From contig NZ_FQYO01000002.1 of NCBI RefSeq assembly GCF_900141735.1, positions 310,001 to 374,000 on the forward strand: DNA of 64,000 nt. Direction: 5' to 3'. Positions 53,345-62,233 of the stretch are shown piece after piece. Numbering within the stretch: position 1 is the stretch's first letter; each line of letters opens with the position of its first letter. The position numbers were made by a program, and so were the translations under genes. Under the pieces are notes generated by a model, which saw nothing but the letters and a program-made list of their open reading frames with translations, made no database searches and had not been told where the DNA came from. The stretch is from Wenxinia saemankumensis (GTDB taxonomy: Bacteria; Pseudomonadota; Alphaproteobacteria; Rhodobacterales; Rhodobacteraceae).

Positions 53345-53719
53345 ATGATCTGGCTCTTCGTCTTCTTCTGCCTGCTGCCGCTCGTCGCGGTGCTGCTTCG
53401 GCTGCGCCGGGCGCTGCGCCGGGGCCGAACCGTGGCGCTGATCCTGATGGGGCTGGGCGGGGCGGCGGGCAGCGCGGGTTGGCGCGCCGCCGCGCCCGCC
53501 GATCCCGCGCCGATCCCGATGGTGGTCGCCGCGGACGGGCTCAATGTCCGCGCCTGTCCCGCCCTCGACTGCGCCGCGCTGGGCCGCCTGCCCGCCGGCC
53601 GGACCGTCGCCGTGGCCGAATTGTCGGGCCTGTGGGGCCGGATCGCCTGCCCGCCGGCGGATTGCGACGCGGGCGCGGGGGAGGGTTGGGTGCATACCGG
53701 CTATCTCGCGCCCCCCTGA
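53345..53719 (+). CDS. Membrane-anchored bacterial SH3-domain protein
   Basis: This 124-aa protein has one N-terminal membrane segment (MIWLFVFFCLLPLVAVLL), a basic linker with a second hydrophobic patch, and a C-terminal SH3b domain: ADGLNVRACPALDCAALGRLPAGRTVAVAELSGLWGRIACP and EGWVHTGYLAP. Such domains usually bind cell-wall peptides or proteins in the periplasm. The four cysteines in the domain could form disulfides. There is no clear operon partner; phaR ends about 75 bases upstream. Confidence 0.82.
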   Translation: MIWLFVFFCLLPLVAVLLRLRRALRRGRTVALILMGLGGAAGSAGWRAAAPADPAPIPMVVAADGLNVRACPALDCAALGRLPAGRTVAVAELSGLWGRIACPPADCDAGAGEGWVHTGYLAPP

Positions 53720-53732
53720 GGGGCCGCGCGCA

Positions 53733-55037
53733 TCAGATCCCCAGCCGGTCGCGCAGCGCGAACCAGGTCATCGCCAGCGTCAGCAGAGGCGCGCGCAGAC
53801 GTGCGCCGCCCGGGAAACGCGGCACCGGCAGCTGCGAGAGCACGTCGAAGCGCCCCGCCTGGCCGATCACCGCCTCGGCCATGGCCCGGCCCGACAGGCC
53901 CGCCAGCGAGACGCCGTGGCCCGAGAAGCCCGCCCCCGACAGCACGTTCGGCGCCACCCGGGCGAGGTGGGGCAGGCGGGTGACGGTGATCCCCAGCGTG
54001 CCGCCCCAGACGCTCTCGACCTCGACATCCGCCATCTGCGGAAAGAGAGCGCGCATCCGGGCGACCAGGGCCGGGGCGATCTCCTTCGGGTAGCCGATCG
54101 AATAGCTCTCGCGCCCGCCGAAGAGGAAACGGCGGTCCTCGGTGAAGCGGTAGTAGTTCACGACGAACTTGCTGTCGGCCACGGCGATGTCCTCGGCCAG
54201 CACGTCGCGCCAGCGCTCGCCCATCGGCTCGGTCGCGCCGATGAAGGAGTTGATCGGCATGACGCGGGCCGCGACCTTCGGCTCGATCCCCGGAAGATAG
54301 CCGTTACCCGCGATGATGACGTGATCGGCCACGACCCGGCCCCGCGGGGTCGTCACCGTGGCGGGGTCGCCATGGACGATGCCGGTCGCCTCGGTCAACT
54401 CGTGGATGTCGGCGCCCGCCGTCTCGGCCGCGCGGGCGAGGGCGGCGCAGTAGCGCATCGGGTGCAGGTGGCCCGCGCCGCGGTCGATCTGGCCCGCGAC
54501 GTAGGACTCCGTCTTCACCAGCGACCGGATCCCGTCCCGGTCGAGCATCTCGATCCGGTCGTAGCCGTAGCGGTCGTTCAGGAAGTCGGCCTCGGCCTTC
54601 GCCGCCTCGACCTCGGCCGCGTCGTATTCGCCGTGGGCGATGCCGGGGCGGAACAGCGTCTCAGGCGCGTGGCTGGCGCAGAAGTTCCGCAGGCTGGCCT
54701 TGCCGTCCTCCGACAGCTCCCACAGGGCGCGGGCGGTGTCCGCGCCGAGGCGCGTCTCCAGCCAGCTCTGCGGCTTGTTGAAGCCCGAATGGACCTGCCC
54801 GCCATTCCGGCCGGAGGCGCCGAAGCCGGCGCGGTGCGCCTCGACCACGACCACCTTCAGTCCCGCGCGGGCCGCGGTGAGCGCGGCCCAGAGGCCGGTA
54901 TAGCCCGCACCGATCACGCACAGATCGGCGCGGATCCCGCCCTCCAGCCGCGGCCGGGGGCGATGGGGCAGGTCGGTCGTCCTGACATACCAGGACGGCG
55001 GGTACTGGCCGGGGGCGTCGTTTCGGTAGAGCGGCAT
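53733..55037 (-). CDS. FAD-dependent amine oxidase, PuuB/DAO-like
   Basis: This 434-aa protein has the DAO fold. The FAD motif is ADLCVIGAGYTGLWAALTAARAG, followed by GFGASGRNGGQVHSGF, which is very close to gamma-glutamylputrescine oxidases, and later ESVWGGTLGITVTRLPHLAR and GFSGHGVSLAGLSG. It would oxidise an amine (often gamma-glutamylputrescine) with release of ammonia and hydrogen peroxide. A second in-frame ATG nine bases upstream is an alternative start. It is divergent from a catalase gene, and a GS-like ligase and class I amidotransferase lie 2 kb away, which fits a gamma-glutamylated amine route. Confidence 0.88.
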   Translation of the reverse strand: MPLYRNDAPGQYPPSWYVRTTDLPHRPRPRLEGGIRADLCVIGAGYTGLWAALTAARAGLKVVVVEAHRAGFGASGRNGGQVHSGFNKPQSWLETRLGADTARALWELSEDGKASLRNFCASHAPETLFRPGIAHGEYDAAEVEAAKAEADFLNDRYGYDRIEMLDRDGIRSLVKTESYVAGQIDRGAGHLHPMRYCAALARAAETAGADIHELTEATGIVHGDPATVTTPRGRVVADHVIIAGNGYLPGIEPKVAARVMPINSFIGATEPMGERWRDVLAEDIAVADSKFVVNYYRFTEDRRFLFGGRESYSIGYPKEIAPALVARMRALFPQMADVEVESVWGGTLGITVTRLPHLARVAPNVLSGAGFSGHGVSLAGLSGRAMAEAVIGQAGRFDVLSQLPVPRFPGGARLRAPLLTLAMTWFALRDRLGI

Positions 55038-55202
55038 GGCCCCCATTTGGCGCGGCGCGGCGACAAATGCCAGTCCCCCGCATCGTGATCGCTGCGTGCG
55101 CCCGCGGTGCGGCGTCGCGCGGGGGGAACGCGGGCAAGCGCCGGGGACTTGTCTCCCTGTCGCGGGCGGCCGCGGCCCGATTTCCCAGAAAAGGTCCCCT
55201 CC

Positions 55203-56738
55203 ATGACCGACGAGAAGAGAACCGTCCCCCCGACGACGACCGATGCCGGCATCCGCGCGCCCAGCGACGAACATTCGCTGACCGTCGGGTCCGACGGACC
55301 GATCGTGCTGCACGATCACTACCTGCTGGAGCAGATGGCCAACTTCAACCGCGAGCGGATCCCCGAGCGGCAGCCCCACGCCAAGGGCGGCGGCGCCTTC
55401 GGTCGCTACGAGACGACGCAGGACGTGTCGCGCTACACCAGGGCCGGCATCTTCCAGAAGGGGGCGAGCGCCGAGATCGCGGCCCGCTTCTCGACCGTGG
55501 CGGGCGAGCGCGGCAGCCCCGACACCTGGCGCGACCCGCGCGGCTTCTCGGTGAAGATGTACACCGACGAGGGCAATTTCGACATGGTCGGCAACAACAC
55601 GCCCGTCTTCTTCATCCGCGATCCGATGAAGTTCCAGCACTTCATCCGCAGCCAGAAGCGTCGCGCCGACAACGACCTGCGCGATCACGACATGCAGTGG
55701 GACTTCTGGACGCTCAGCCCCGAGAGTGCGCACCAGGTCACCTACCTGATGGGGGACCGGGGCATCCCGAAGAGCTGGCGCGACATGCAGGGCTATTCCT
55801 CGCACACCTATTCGCTCGTGAATGCGGAGGGCGAGAGGTTCTGGGTCAAGTTCCACTGGCTGAACGACCAGGGCGACGGCAATTCCTATCTCAGCCAGGA
55901 CGAGGCCGACAAGCTGGCCGGCTCGGACGGGGACTACCACCGGCGCGACCTGTTCGACGCGATCGGGGCCGGTGATTTCCCGTCCTGGACGCTCTACTGG
56001 CAGATCATGCCCTACGAGGAGGCGAAGACCTACCGGATCAACCCGTTCGACCTGACGAAAGTCTGGCCGCGCGGGGATTATCCGCTGATCGAGGTCGGCC
56101 GGATGACCCTGGACAGGAACCCGACCGACTTCCACGCCCAGATCGAGCAGCTCGCCTTCGAGCCGAACAACATGGTGCCCGGGGTCGGCCTCTCGCCCGA
56201 CAAGATGCTGCTGGCGCGCGGCTTCTCCTATGCCGATGCCCATCGGCACCGGCTGGGGGTGAACTACAAGCAGATCCCCGTGAACGCCGCGAAATCCCCC
56301 GTCCATTCCTATTCCAAGGACGGCGCGATGCGGGTGACGCCCGTGGCCGACCCGGTCTACGCGCCCAATTCCTACGGCGGGCCGGCGGCCCAGCCCGGTC
56401 CCGGCCCCGAAGCGGGCAGGTGGGAGGCGGATGGCGACATGGTGCGCCAGGCCTATCGCCTGCGCGAGGACGACGACGACTGGAGCCAGGCCAACGCCCT
56501 GATCAACAAGGTGATGGACGCGGCGCAGCGCGAGCGCCTGGTCGGCAACGTCGCCGGCCACCTGGCCGACGGGGTGAGCGAGAAGGTGCTGCTGCGGGCC
56601 TTCGACTACTGGAAGAAGATCGACGCCGCGATCGGAGAGAAGATCGAGGCGAAGGTGCGCGAGATGCTGGGCGGGACGTCGGATGCGCCGGGCCTCGCCA
56701 GCGCGCAGAGCGTGTCCGGCAAGCTCGCCGCCGAGTAG
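55203..56738 (+). CDS. katA: Monofunctional heme catalase
   Basis: This 511-aa protein has the distal heme His in [13 protein letters not shown], the distal Asn in [17 protein letters not shown], and the proximal Tyr in [15 protein letters not shown]. Length and sequence fit the small-subunit NADPH-binding clade. It breaks down hydrogen peroxide. It shares a promoter region with the divergent amine oxidase, whose reaction makes peroxide. Ahead of the start, about 160 bases of GC-rich leader hold no clear OxyR box. A GGCGG/CCGCC hairpin with CCTTTCT follows the stop. Confidence 0.95.
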   Translation: MTDEKRTVPPTTTDAGIRAPSDEHSLTVGSDGPIVLHDHYLLEQMANFNRERIPERQPHAKGGGAFGRYETTQDVSRYTRAGIFQKGASAEIAARFSTVAGERGSPDTWRDPRGFSVKMYTDEGNFDMVGNNTPVFFIRDPMKFQHFIRSQKRRADNDLRDHDMQWDFWTLSPESAHQVTYLMGDRGIPKSWRDMQGYSSHTYSLVNAEGERFWVKFHWLNDQGDGNSYLSQDEADKLAGSDGDYHRRDLFDAIGAGDFPSWTLYWQIMPYEEAKTYRINPFDLTKVWPRGDYPLIEVGRMTLDRNPTDFHAQIEQLAFEPNNMVPGVGLSPDKMLLARGFSYADAHRHRLGVNYKQIPVNAAKSPVHSYSKDGAMRVTPVADPVYAPNSYGGPAAQPGPGPEAGRWEADGDMVRQAYRLREDDDDWSQANALINKVMDAAQRERLVGNVAGHLADGVSEKVLLRAFDYWKKIDAAIGEKIEAKVREMLGGTSDAPGLASAQSVSGKLAAE

Positions 56739-56760
56739 GGCGGGTGGATCGAGGAGGAGA

Positions 56761-56789
56761 GGCGGTCCGTCGGGTCCGCCCCTTTCTCT
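56761..56789 (+). terminator. Terminator of katA
   Basis: GGCGG..CCGCC stem of five base pairs, extended by G-T/C-C mismatched inner bases, followed by CCTTTCTCT. It lies 22 bases behind the stop. Confidence 0.55.
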
Positions 56790-56818
56790 GGGGCATACGG
56801 GACGGAGAGGGCGGAGGG

Positions 56819-56880
56819 GGGCTGCCCGCCCCCCGCGCTTCGCGCCCCCCCCGGGGAGTATTTCGGGCAAGATAAGAGCC
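56819..56880 (-). repeat. Dispersed palindromic intergenic element, copy 6
   Basis: Read on the minus strand: CTCTTATCTTGCCCGAAATACTCC, then CCGGGGGGG and GCGCGAAGCGC with a GGGGGGCGGGC end. It is placed behind the GS-like gene in its direction of transcription. Confidence 0.75.
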
Positions 56881-56968
56881 GGGCCGGGCCCCCCGGCATC
56901 GTTGCGCCCCGCGCCGGGCCGGATGGCGGCGGCCCAGTGGGGGAGAGGGCGGAACGGGACCCGCGCCG

Positions 56969-58318
56969 TCAGACGTTCAGCAGCAGGTGCTCACGCTCCC
57001 AGGGGGAGATGACCTGCAGGAACTCGTTGTATTCCGTGCGCTTCACCACCGAGTAGACGCGCGCGAAATCGGGGCCGAGCACCTCGTGCATGGCGGCGTT
57101 CGCGTCGAAGAGGTCGAGCGCGGCATAGAGGCCCTGCGGGATCTCGTCCTCGGCCTCGTAGGCGTCGCCCCTGAAGCGCTTGTCGGGCCAGATCTCGTTC
57201 TTCAGCCCCAGATAGCCGCAGGCCAGCGAGGCCGCGATGCAGAGGTAGGGGTTGCAGTCCATCCCGGCGAGGCGGTTCTCGATCCGCCGCGCCTCGGGCG
57301 GGGCGACGGGGACGCGCAGCCCCGTCGTGCGGTTGTCGCGCCCCCATTCGAGATTGATTGGCGCGGCATGGTCGCGGACGTAGCGCCGGTAGGAGTTCAC
57401 GTAGGGCGCGATCACCGCGATGACGCTGGGCAGATGCTCCTGCAGGCCGCCGATGAAGTGGAAGAAGGCGTCGGTCTCGCCCCCGGCCGGGCCGGTGAAG
57501 AGGTTGCGCCCGGTCTTGTCCGTGACCGAGTGGTGGACATGCATCGCGCTGCCCGGCTCGCCCTCGATCGGCTTGGCCATGAAGGTGGCGAAGCAGTCGT
57601 GCTTGAGCGCCGCCTCGCGGATCAGGCGCTTGAAGAAGAAGATCTCGTCGGCGAGCTTGATCGGATCGCCGTGGCGCATGTTGATCTCGAGCTGGCCGGC
57701 GCCGCCCTCCTGCGCGATGCCGTCGATCTCGAACCCCGCGATCTCGCTCCATTCGTAGATGTCGTCGATGACGGGGCCGTATTCGTCCACCGCCGTCATC
57801 GAATAGGCCTGCCGCGCCGCGGCGGGGCGGCCGGTGCGGCCGGTCATCGGGGCCACGGGCTTGGCCGGGTCGACGTTCCGGCCGACGAGATAGAACTCCA
57901 TCTCGGGCGCGACGACCGGTTCCCACCCCTCGGCACGGTAGAGATCGACCACGCGGCGCAGCACGTTGCGGGGCGCGCAGCCGATGGGCCGGCCCTTCTG
58001 GTCGAAGGCGTCGTGGATCACCTGGAGCGTGCCGTCCACCGCCCAGGGAGCGGCGGCGGCGGTCGAGAGATCGGGCTTGAGCACCATGTCGGGTTCGGTG
58101 AAGCCGTCCTCGGCCGCCTCCGACCAGTCGCCGGTGATCGTTTGGAAGAAGATCGAGTTCGGCAGGTGGAAGCTGGTCTGCTTCTCCCATTTCGCGGCCG
58201 GCACCGCCTTGCCCCGGGCGATGCCGGGCAGGTCGGCGAGGACGCATTCGACCTCGTCGAGGCGCTTCACCTCCAGGTAGGCGCGGGCTGCGTCGGGAAT
58301 GTGGTCGATCCAGCTCAT
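56969..58318 (-). CDS. Glutamine synthetase family protein (PuuA-like gamma-glutamyl-amine ligase)
   Basis: This 449-aa protein has the GS beta-grasp N-terminus (VECVLADLPGIARGKAVPAAKW) and catalytic domain (APEMEFYLVGRNVD with metal-binding Glu; QEGGAGQLEINMRHGDP; GSAMHVHHSVTD; NRTTGLRVP; RIENRLAGMDCNPYLCIAASLACG). These match the GlnA3/PuuA group that ligates glutamate to amines rather than ammonia. Its start overlaps the stop of the amidotransferase gene (ATGA). Together with the PuuB-like oxidase it suggests gamma-glutamylated polyamine or ethanolamine-type breakdown. The exact amine is unknown. Confidence 0.9.
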   Translation of the reverse strand: MSWIDHIPDAARAYLEVKRLDEVECVLADLPGIARGKAVPAAKWEKQTSFHLPNSIFFQTITGDWSEAAEDGFTEPDMVLKPDLSTAAAAPWAVDGTLQVIHDAFDQKGRPIGCAPRNVLRRVVDLYRAEGWEPVVAPEMEFYLVGRNVDPAKPVAPMTGRTGRPAAARQAYSMTAVDEYGPVIDDIYEWSEIAGFEIDGIAQEGGAGQLEINMRHGDPIKLADEIFFFKRLIREAALKHDCFATFMAKPIEGEPGSAMHVHHSVTDKTGRNLFTGPAGGETDAFFHFIGGLQEHLPSVIAVIAPYVNSYRRYVRDHAAPINLEWGRDNRTTGLRVPVAPPEARRIENRLAGMDCNPYLCIAASLACGYLGLKNEIWPDKRFRGDAYEAEDEIPQGLYAALDLFDANAAMHEVLGPDFARVYSVVKRTEYNEFLQVISPWEREHLLLNV

Positions 58319-59016
58319 GCCGCGTCCTCCGCCAGCCCCAGCTTGCCGGAGCGCAGGAACCGTCCGATCATCTGCGCGAGCCGGGCATTGTCGACCGGCC
58401 GGTCCAGCCCTTCCCGCGCCTTCTCCAGAAGCGCGTCCGGCACGGTGCCGGGTCCGCGATGCTCGATGAGGAATTCCGTCGCCTCGCGGCCGAATTCGGG
58501 ATGGGCCTGCACGGTGAAGATGCCGCCCTCGTAGAGCAGCGCGGCATGCGCGCAGAAGGTGGAGGAGGCGAGGACGCTGGCCCCTTCGGGCAGCCGCGTC
58601 ACCTGGTCCTGGTGCCAGGCGTTGAGCACCGTCGTCTCGCCGCCCCAATCGTATTCGGTCCGTCCGACCGACCAGCCGCCCCCGAACTTCTCGACCGTGC
58701 CGCCGAGGGCCTGGGCGATGATCTGGTGGCCGAAGCAGATGCCGACCAGCGGCTTGCGGCTGTCGCGGATCGCCCGGATCAGATCCTCCAGCGGGGGGAT
58801 GAAGGGGTGGTCCTCGTAGGCGCCGTGGCGCGATCCGGTGACGAGCCAGCCCTCGGCCTCGTCCGGGCCGTGGGGGAACTGCATGTCGACCACGTTCCAG
58901 GTCGTGAAGGTGAAGCCCTGCCCGGCGAGCAGCCGTTCGAACAGGGCATCGTATCCACGTCCCTCCGGGGCCATCCCGTCGGGGGCGTGGCCGGTCTGCA
59001 GGATGCCGATATGCAT
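58315..59016 (-). CDS. Class I glutamine amidotransferase-type protein (gamma-glutamyl hydrolase-like)
   Basis: This 233-aa protein has nucleophile C94 in LVGICFGHQIIAQALGG and the His-Glu pair in FTVQAHPEFG. The N-terminal MHIGILQTGHAPDG and the free-standing form resemble GMP-synthase-like amidotransferases that accompany GS-like ligases. It could hydrolyse the gamma-glutamyl product (as PuuD does) or donate ammonia from glutamine. It is translationally coupled to the ligase. A 220-bp gap to the channel gene upstream shows no gene. Confidence 0.88.
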   Translation of the reverse strand: MHIGILQTGHAPDGMAPEGRGYDALFERLLAGQGFTFTTWNVVDMQFPHGPDEAEGWLVTGSRHGAYEDHPFIPPLEDLIRAIRDSRKPLVGICFGHQIIAQALGGTVEKFGGGWSVGRTEYDWGGETTVLNAWHQDQVTRLPEGASVLASSTFCAHAALLYEGGIFTVQAHPEFGREATEFLIEHRGPGTVPDALLEKAREGLDRPVDNARLAQMIGRFLRSGKLGLAEDAA

Positions 59017-59236
59017 GGAGCCTCGCGTGTTGGGCGGGGCCGAGCCTAGGGCCGGGCGCGGGGCGCGGCAAGGGGGCGGCGCGGCGGCTGGGAGGGGCGG
59101 GCGCGGTGCGGCGGGGCGGATTGCCTGCGGCCGGCCGCCATGCCCCCCCCCGTGCCGCGACGGGGCGCCCTCGTCTCGGGCCGGGCGGGCGGGGGAGCTG
59201 CGGGCCCGGCCCTGTCGGGCCCGCCCGGGTCGTCCG

Positions 59237-60322
59237 TCAGTCGGGCACGTAGCGTTCCGTCAGCTCCCACCCCGTCTCGCTGGCGAAGAGGGTCAGGATC
59301 GCGCGGTCGATCGGGGCCCGCAGCCCGGAGCCGGGGGGCAGGGCGATGGTGATCATCTGGGGATCGAGCGTCGTCTTCTGCACCCGCAGGTCGAGCGTGC
59401 CGAGCCCGTCCACCAGGGCCGCGACCTGCGGGGCGGGGCCGGCCGCCGCGTCGGTCTCGTCCGCCTGCGCCGCCTCCAGCGCCGCCTGCAGATCCGGATA
59501 GGCGCGGGTCTCGATCCCCTCGGTCCCGAGGAAGGCGGCGGCGGTCGACCCTTCGACCACGGCGACGCTGCGGCCGCGCAGGTCCTCGGGCAGGTCGATC
59601 CCCCGCTCGGTCCCCGCGAGGGTCACCACGGCGGCGGTCAGGGCGGCGCTGACGGCGAGGCCCATCAGCATCCAGAGCATCGCCACCGCCCGGCCGAGGA
59701 AGGTGGCGGGCGCCTTGTCGCCGTAGCCGATCGTGGTGAGCGTGACGCCGGCCCACCAGAACCCGTCGCCGAGGCCGCGCAGCGGGGAGCGGGCGAACAT
59801 CTCGTGATTGCTGCGCCGTTCGATCGCCCAGACGATGGCGCCGACGATCAGCAGCAGGACCGAGAGGCCCGCGACGAGCCGCAGGAACTGCCACGAGAGG
59901 AACCCGGAGAGAACGCCGAGGATGCGGTTCTCGCGCTCGCCCGCCACGGCCAGGGTCGCGGTGTAGAGCGGCAGGGTGAACTCGGCACGCTCGAGCCCCG
60001 CGGCCGTCGCCTGGACCGGCAGGACGAGGTCGGCCGTGCCGTCCCCGAGCGCGGCCAGCGGGTCCGCGGGATCGACGGCGACGAAATCGAAATCCCACCC
60101 GTTCGTCTCGGCCACGATGCGCCACATGTCGGCGGCGAGGCCGAGCCACGCGCCCCCCGCCCGTTCCATCGCGAAGGGCTCCGCCGCCTGGATGCCGACG
60201 CGCAGCACCGCGCGGGCGTCCGGAGCCGCGGCGGAGGATTCTGCGGGAGCCTGGGCCCGGGCCCCGACGGCGGGCGCGAGCATCGCGAGCGCGAGAAGGG
60301 CGAGGGCGGCGAGATGGCGCAT
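59237..60322 (-). CDS. GluR0-like ligand-gated potassium channel (SBP domain split by a pore)
   Basis: This 361-aa protein starts with a signal peptide (residues 1-23). Lobe 1 of a family-3 solute-binding domain follows (about 38-130; VLRVGIQAAEPFAMERAGG, GTADLVLPVQATAAGLERAEF). Then come M1 (about 144-166), a re-entrant pore with the potassium-filter TTIGYGDKAP (196-205), and M2 (about 211-236). Lobe 2 completes the binding domain (GRSVAVVEGSTAAAFLGTEGIETRAYPDLQAALEA). This is the architecture of prokaryotic glutamate-receptor channels (GluR0). The filter GYGD implies K+ selectivity. It is encoded directly after an amino-acid-type ABC permease, so its ligand may be the transported solute (inference). 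Confidence 0.87.
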   Translation of the reverse strand: MRHLAALALLALAMLAPAVGARAQAPAESSAAAPDARAVLRVGIQAAEPFAMERAGGAWLGLAADMWRIVAETNGWDFDFVAVDPADPLAALGDGTADLVLPVQATAAGLERAEFTLPLYTATLAVAGERENRILGVLSGFLSWQFLRLVAGLSVLLLIVGAIVWAIERRSNHEMFARSPLRGLGDGFWWAGVTLTTIGYGDKAPATFLGRAVAMLWMLMGLAVSAALTAAVVTLAGTERGIDLPEDLRGRSVAVVEGSTAAAFLGTEGIETRAYPDLQAALEAAQADETDAAAGPAPQVAALVDGLGTLDLRVQKTTLDPQMITIALPPGSGLRAPIDRAILTLFASETGWELTERYVPD

Positions 60323-60389
60323 GGGGGGCTCCCGGATCCTGTTCCCGGGCCCAACGCGGGGGGCGGGGAGGGGTTGCGCGGAAACCGGC

Positions 60390-61199
60390 CTAGCGGACGA
60401 TCTGCGGCAGGAAGCGGGGCCGGGCGGGGCGCCGCGCGGCCGGCAGATGGCGGTTCAGGCTGCGGTTCACGGCGCCGAAGATCGCGACGATGACCAGCGT
60501 CAGGGCGATGAAGTAGAGCGCCAGGATCGGGTAGGGGACGAATGGGTTGAAGGTCTGGTCCGCGAAGTAGCTCGCGTAGTAAAGCGCGTCGCCCTTCTGG
60601 CCCGCCGCCGGGAACCCGCTGAGGAAGACCAGCGTGGTGGCGTGGAAGAGGAAGATCGCCTCGTTCGTGTAGGCCGGCCAGGCCAGGCGCAGCATGGTCG
60701 GCCAGACGATGCGGCGGAACCGGGGCCAGCCGGTCAGCCCGTAGGCCTCGGCCGCCTCGACCTCGCCCCGCGGCACCGAGCGGAGCGCGCCGTGGAAGAT
60801 CTCGGCCGAGTAGCCGGCGGTGTTGAGGAACAGCACCAGGGCCGCGCCGACCGGGGCGGAGGTCAGCGGATCGAGCGCGGGAACCGACTGCTTGAGCGAG
60901 AGGAAGAAGAAGTAGGCGAAGAAGAACTGGATGAAGAGCGGCGAGCCGCGGAAGACGAAGACGAACCACTCGGACGGCTTGCGCAGCCAGGGGGACCGCG
61001 CCGCCTTGCCAAGGGCCACGAGCGTGGCCAGGGCGAAGCCGGCGACGAGGGCGACCGCGCCGAAATAGACGTTCCAGATCATGCCGGAACCGATCAGCAC
61101 GACCTGCTGGCAGAGCGTGAAGTCGCTGCGCGGCAGCAGCCGCTCGCCGTAGCCCAGGCTGCGGAAGGCGTAGTCCGCGACGATCTCCCAGCAGCTCAT
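60390..61199 (-). CDS. Polar amino-acid-type ABC transporter permease (HisM-like)
   Basis: This 269-aa protein has five to six membrane segments. FVFVFRGSPLFIQFFFAYFF is the N-terminal HisM/GlnP signature. The coupling-helix EAA loop is GEVEAAEAYGLTGWPRFRRIVWPTMLRLAWPAYTNE, where 'EAA...G' contacts the ATPase. It forms a heterodimeric membrane pore with the other permease. A palindromic element lies between the two permease genes, which might lower expression of the distal part. Confidence 0.93.
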   Translation of the reverse strand: MSCWEIVADYAFRSLGYGERLLPRSDFTLCQQVVLIGSGMIWNVYFGAVALVAGFALATLVALGKAARSPWLRKPSEWFVFVFRGSPLFIQFFFAYFFFLSLKQSVPALDPLTSAPVGAALVLFLNTAGYSAEIFHGALRSVPRGEVEAAEAYGLTGWPRFRRIVWPTMLRLAWPAYTNEAIFLFHATTLVFLSGFPAAGQKGDALYYASYFADQTFNPFVPYPILALYFIALTLVIVAIFGAVNRSLNRHLPAARRPARPRFLPQIVR

Positions 61200-61221
61200 C
61201 GACCCGCGCCCCGTGGCCGGC

Positions 61222-61274
61222 CGCCGGGGGCGCTGCCCCCGGACCCCCGGAGTATTTCCGGCAAGATAAGAGCA
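61222..61274 (-). repeat. Dispersed palindromic intergenic element, copy 7 (best copy)
   Basis: Read on the minus strand: CTCTTATCTTGCCGGAAATACTCC, GGGGGTCCGGGGGC-AGC-GCCCCCGG. It is the cleanest version. It lies inside an operon, between the two permease genes, so it is more likely an RNA-stability or attenuating structure than a full terminator there. Confidence 0.8.
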
Positions 61275-61290
61275 GGAGCGGGCCGCCGGG

Positions 61291-62172
61291 TCATCGCACG
61301 CCCCCCTGCGCCGCGCCGCCGAGCGTCGCCTGGCCGCGGGAGAGACGGATCATCAGGCGCTCCAGCCCGATCTCGGAGACGCGGGTCAGTCCGAGGTAGA
61401 AGACGAGGAGCGCGAGGAAGTACCACATCCGCCAGTCGCCATGCGGGTAGTCGGTGAATTGCGGGGTCTTGGTCCCGCCGAGCTCGCGCGCCCAGTAGAC
61501 GATGTCCTCGACCCCCAGCAGGAAGAGGAGCGGCGTCGCCTTGACCAGCACCATCCAGAGATTGCCGAGACCGGGCAGGGCATAGATCCACATCTGCGGC
61601 ACGACGATCCTGCGGAAGGTCTGGCGGGGCGTCATGCCGTAGGCCTCCGCGGTCTCGATCTGGGCGCGGGGCACGGCGCGCATCGCCCCGTGGAGGACAT
61701 TGGCGGCGAAGGCGCCGAAGACGATGGCGAAGGTCAGGACGGCGAGGGCGAAGCCGTAGACCTCGTGCTGCCATTGCGGCGCCGAGGAGAGCGGCAGCTT
61801 AGCCTGCGGGCAGACGAGGAAGTCGCTGCCCTGGCGCACCGGCTGGTCCCAGTCCGGGCAGAGCGCGAGATGCCGAAGGTATTCGAGGCCCTGGTCGAGC
61901 GCGATCACGAAGAACAGGAAGAAGGCGATGTCGGGCACGCCCCGCACGATCGCGATGTAGCCCCGGCCCAGCCACGACAGCGGCGCCACGGGCGAGCGCG
62001 CCGCGACCGCCCCGCCGAAGCCGAAGAGCAGGGCCGCGGGCCCGGTGATCGCAAGCAGCAGCAGGACCGTGCCCACGGCCCAGTAGATGGCCATGTGCTT
62101 GCCGGTCGTGAGGTAGCAGGACAGCCAGGCCAGGCCGTCGAGCACCTGCGGGTCGGAGCAATACGCGAACAT
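61291..62172 (-). CDS. Polar amino-acid-type ABC transporter permease (HisQ-like)
   Basis: This 293-aa protein has AIYWAVGTVLLLLAITGPAALLFGFGGAVAA as its first helices, then YIAIVRGVPDIAFFLFFVIAL (signature) and the EAA loop AQIETAEAYGMTPRQTFRRIVVPQMW. It is longer than usual, with a cysteine-containing periplasmic loop (ALCPDWDQPVRQGSDFLVCPQAKL). It pairs with the HisM-like permease. The substrate class is inferred from the family-3 binding protein encoded upstream. Confidence 0.93.
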   Translation of the reverse strand: MFAYCSDPQVLDGLAWLSCYLTTGKHMAIYWAVGTVLLLLAITGPAALLFGFGGAVAARSPVAPLSWLGRGYIAIVRGVPDIAFFLFFVIALDQGLEYLRHLALCPDWDQPVRQGSDFLVCPQAKLPLSSAPQWQHEVYGFALAVLTFAIVFGAFAANVLHGAMRAVPRAQIETAEAYGMTPRQTFRRIVVPQMWIYALPGLGNLWMVLVKATPLLFLLGVEDIVYWARELGGTKTPQFTDYPHGDWRMWYFLALLVFYLGLTRVSEIGLERLMIRLSRGQATLGGAAQGGVR

Positions 62173-62233
62173 CGGGGCGCGGGCGCGGCGCGGAGGGGGG
62201 GCCCCGCGCCGCGCCGTCAGGAGCCTGGCCGGG

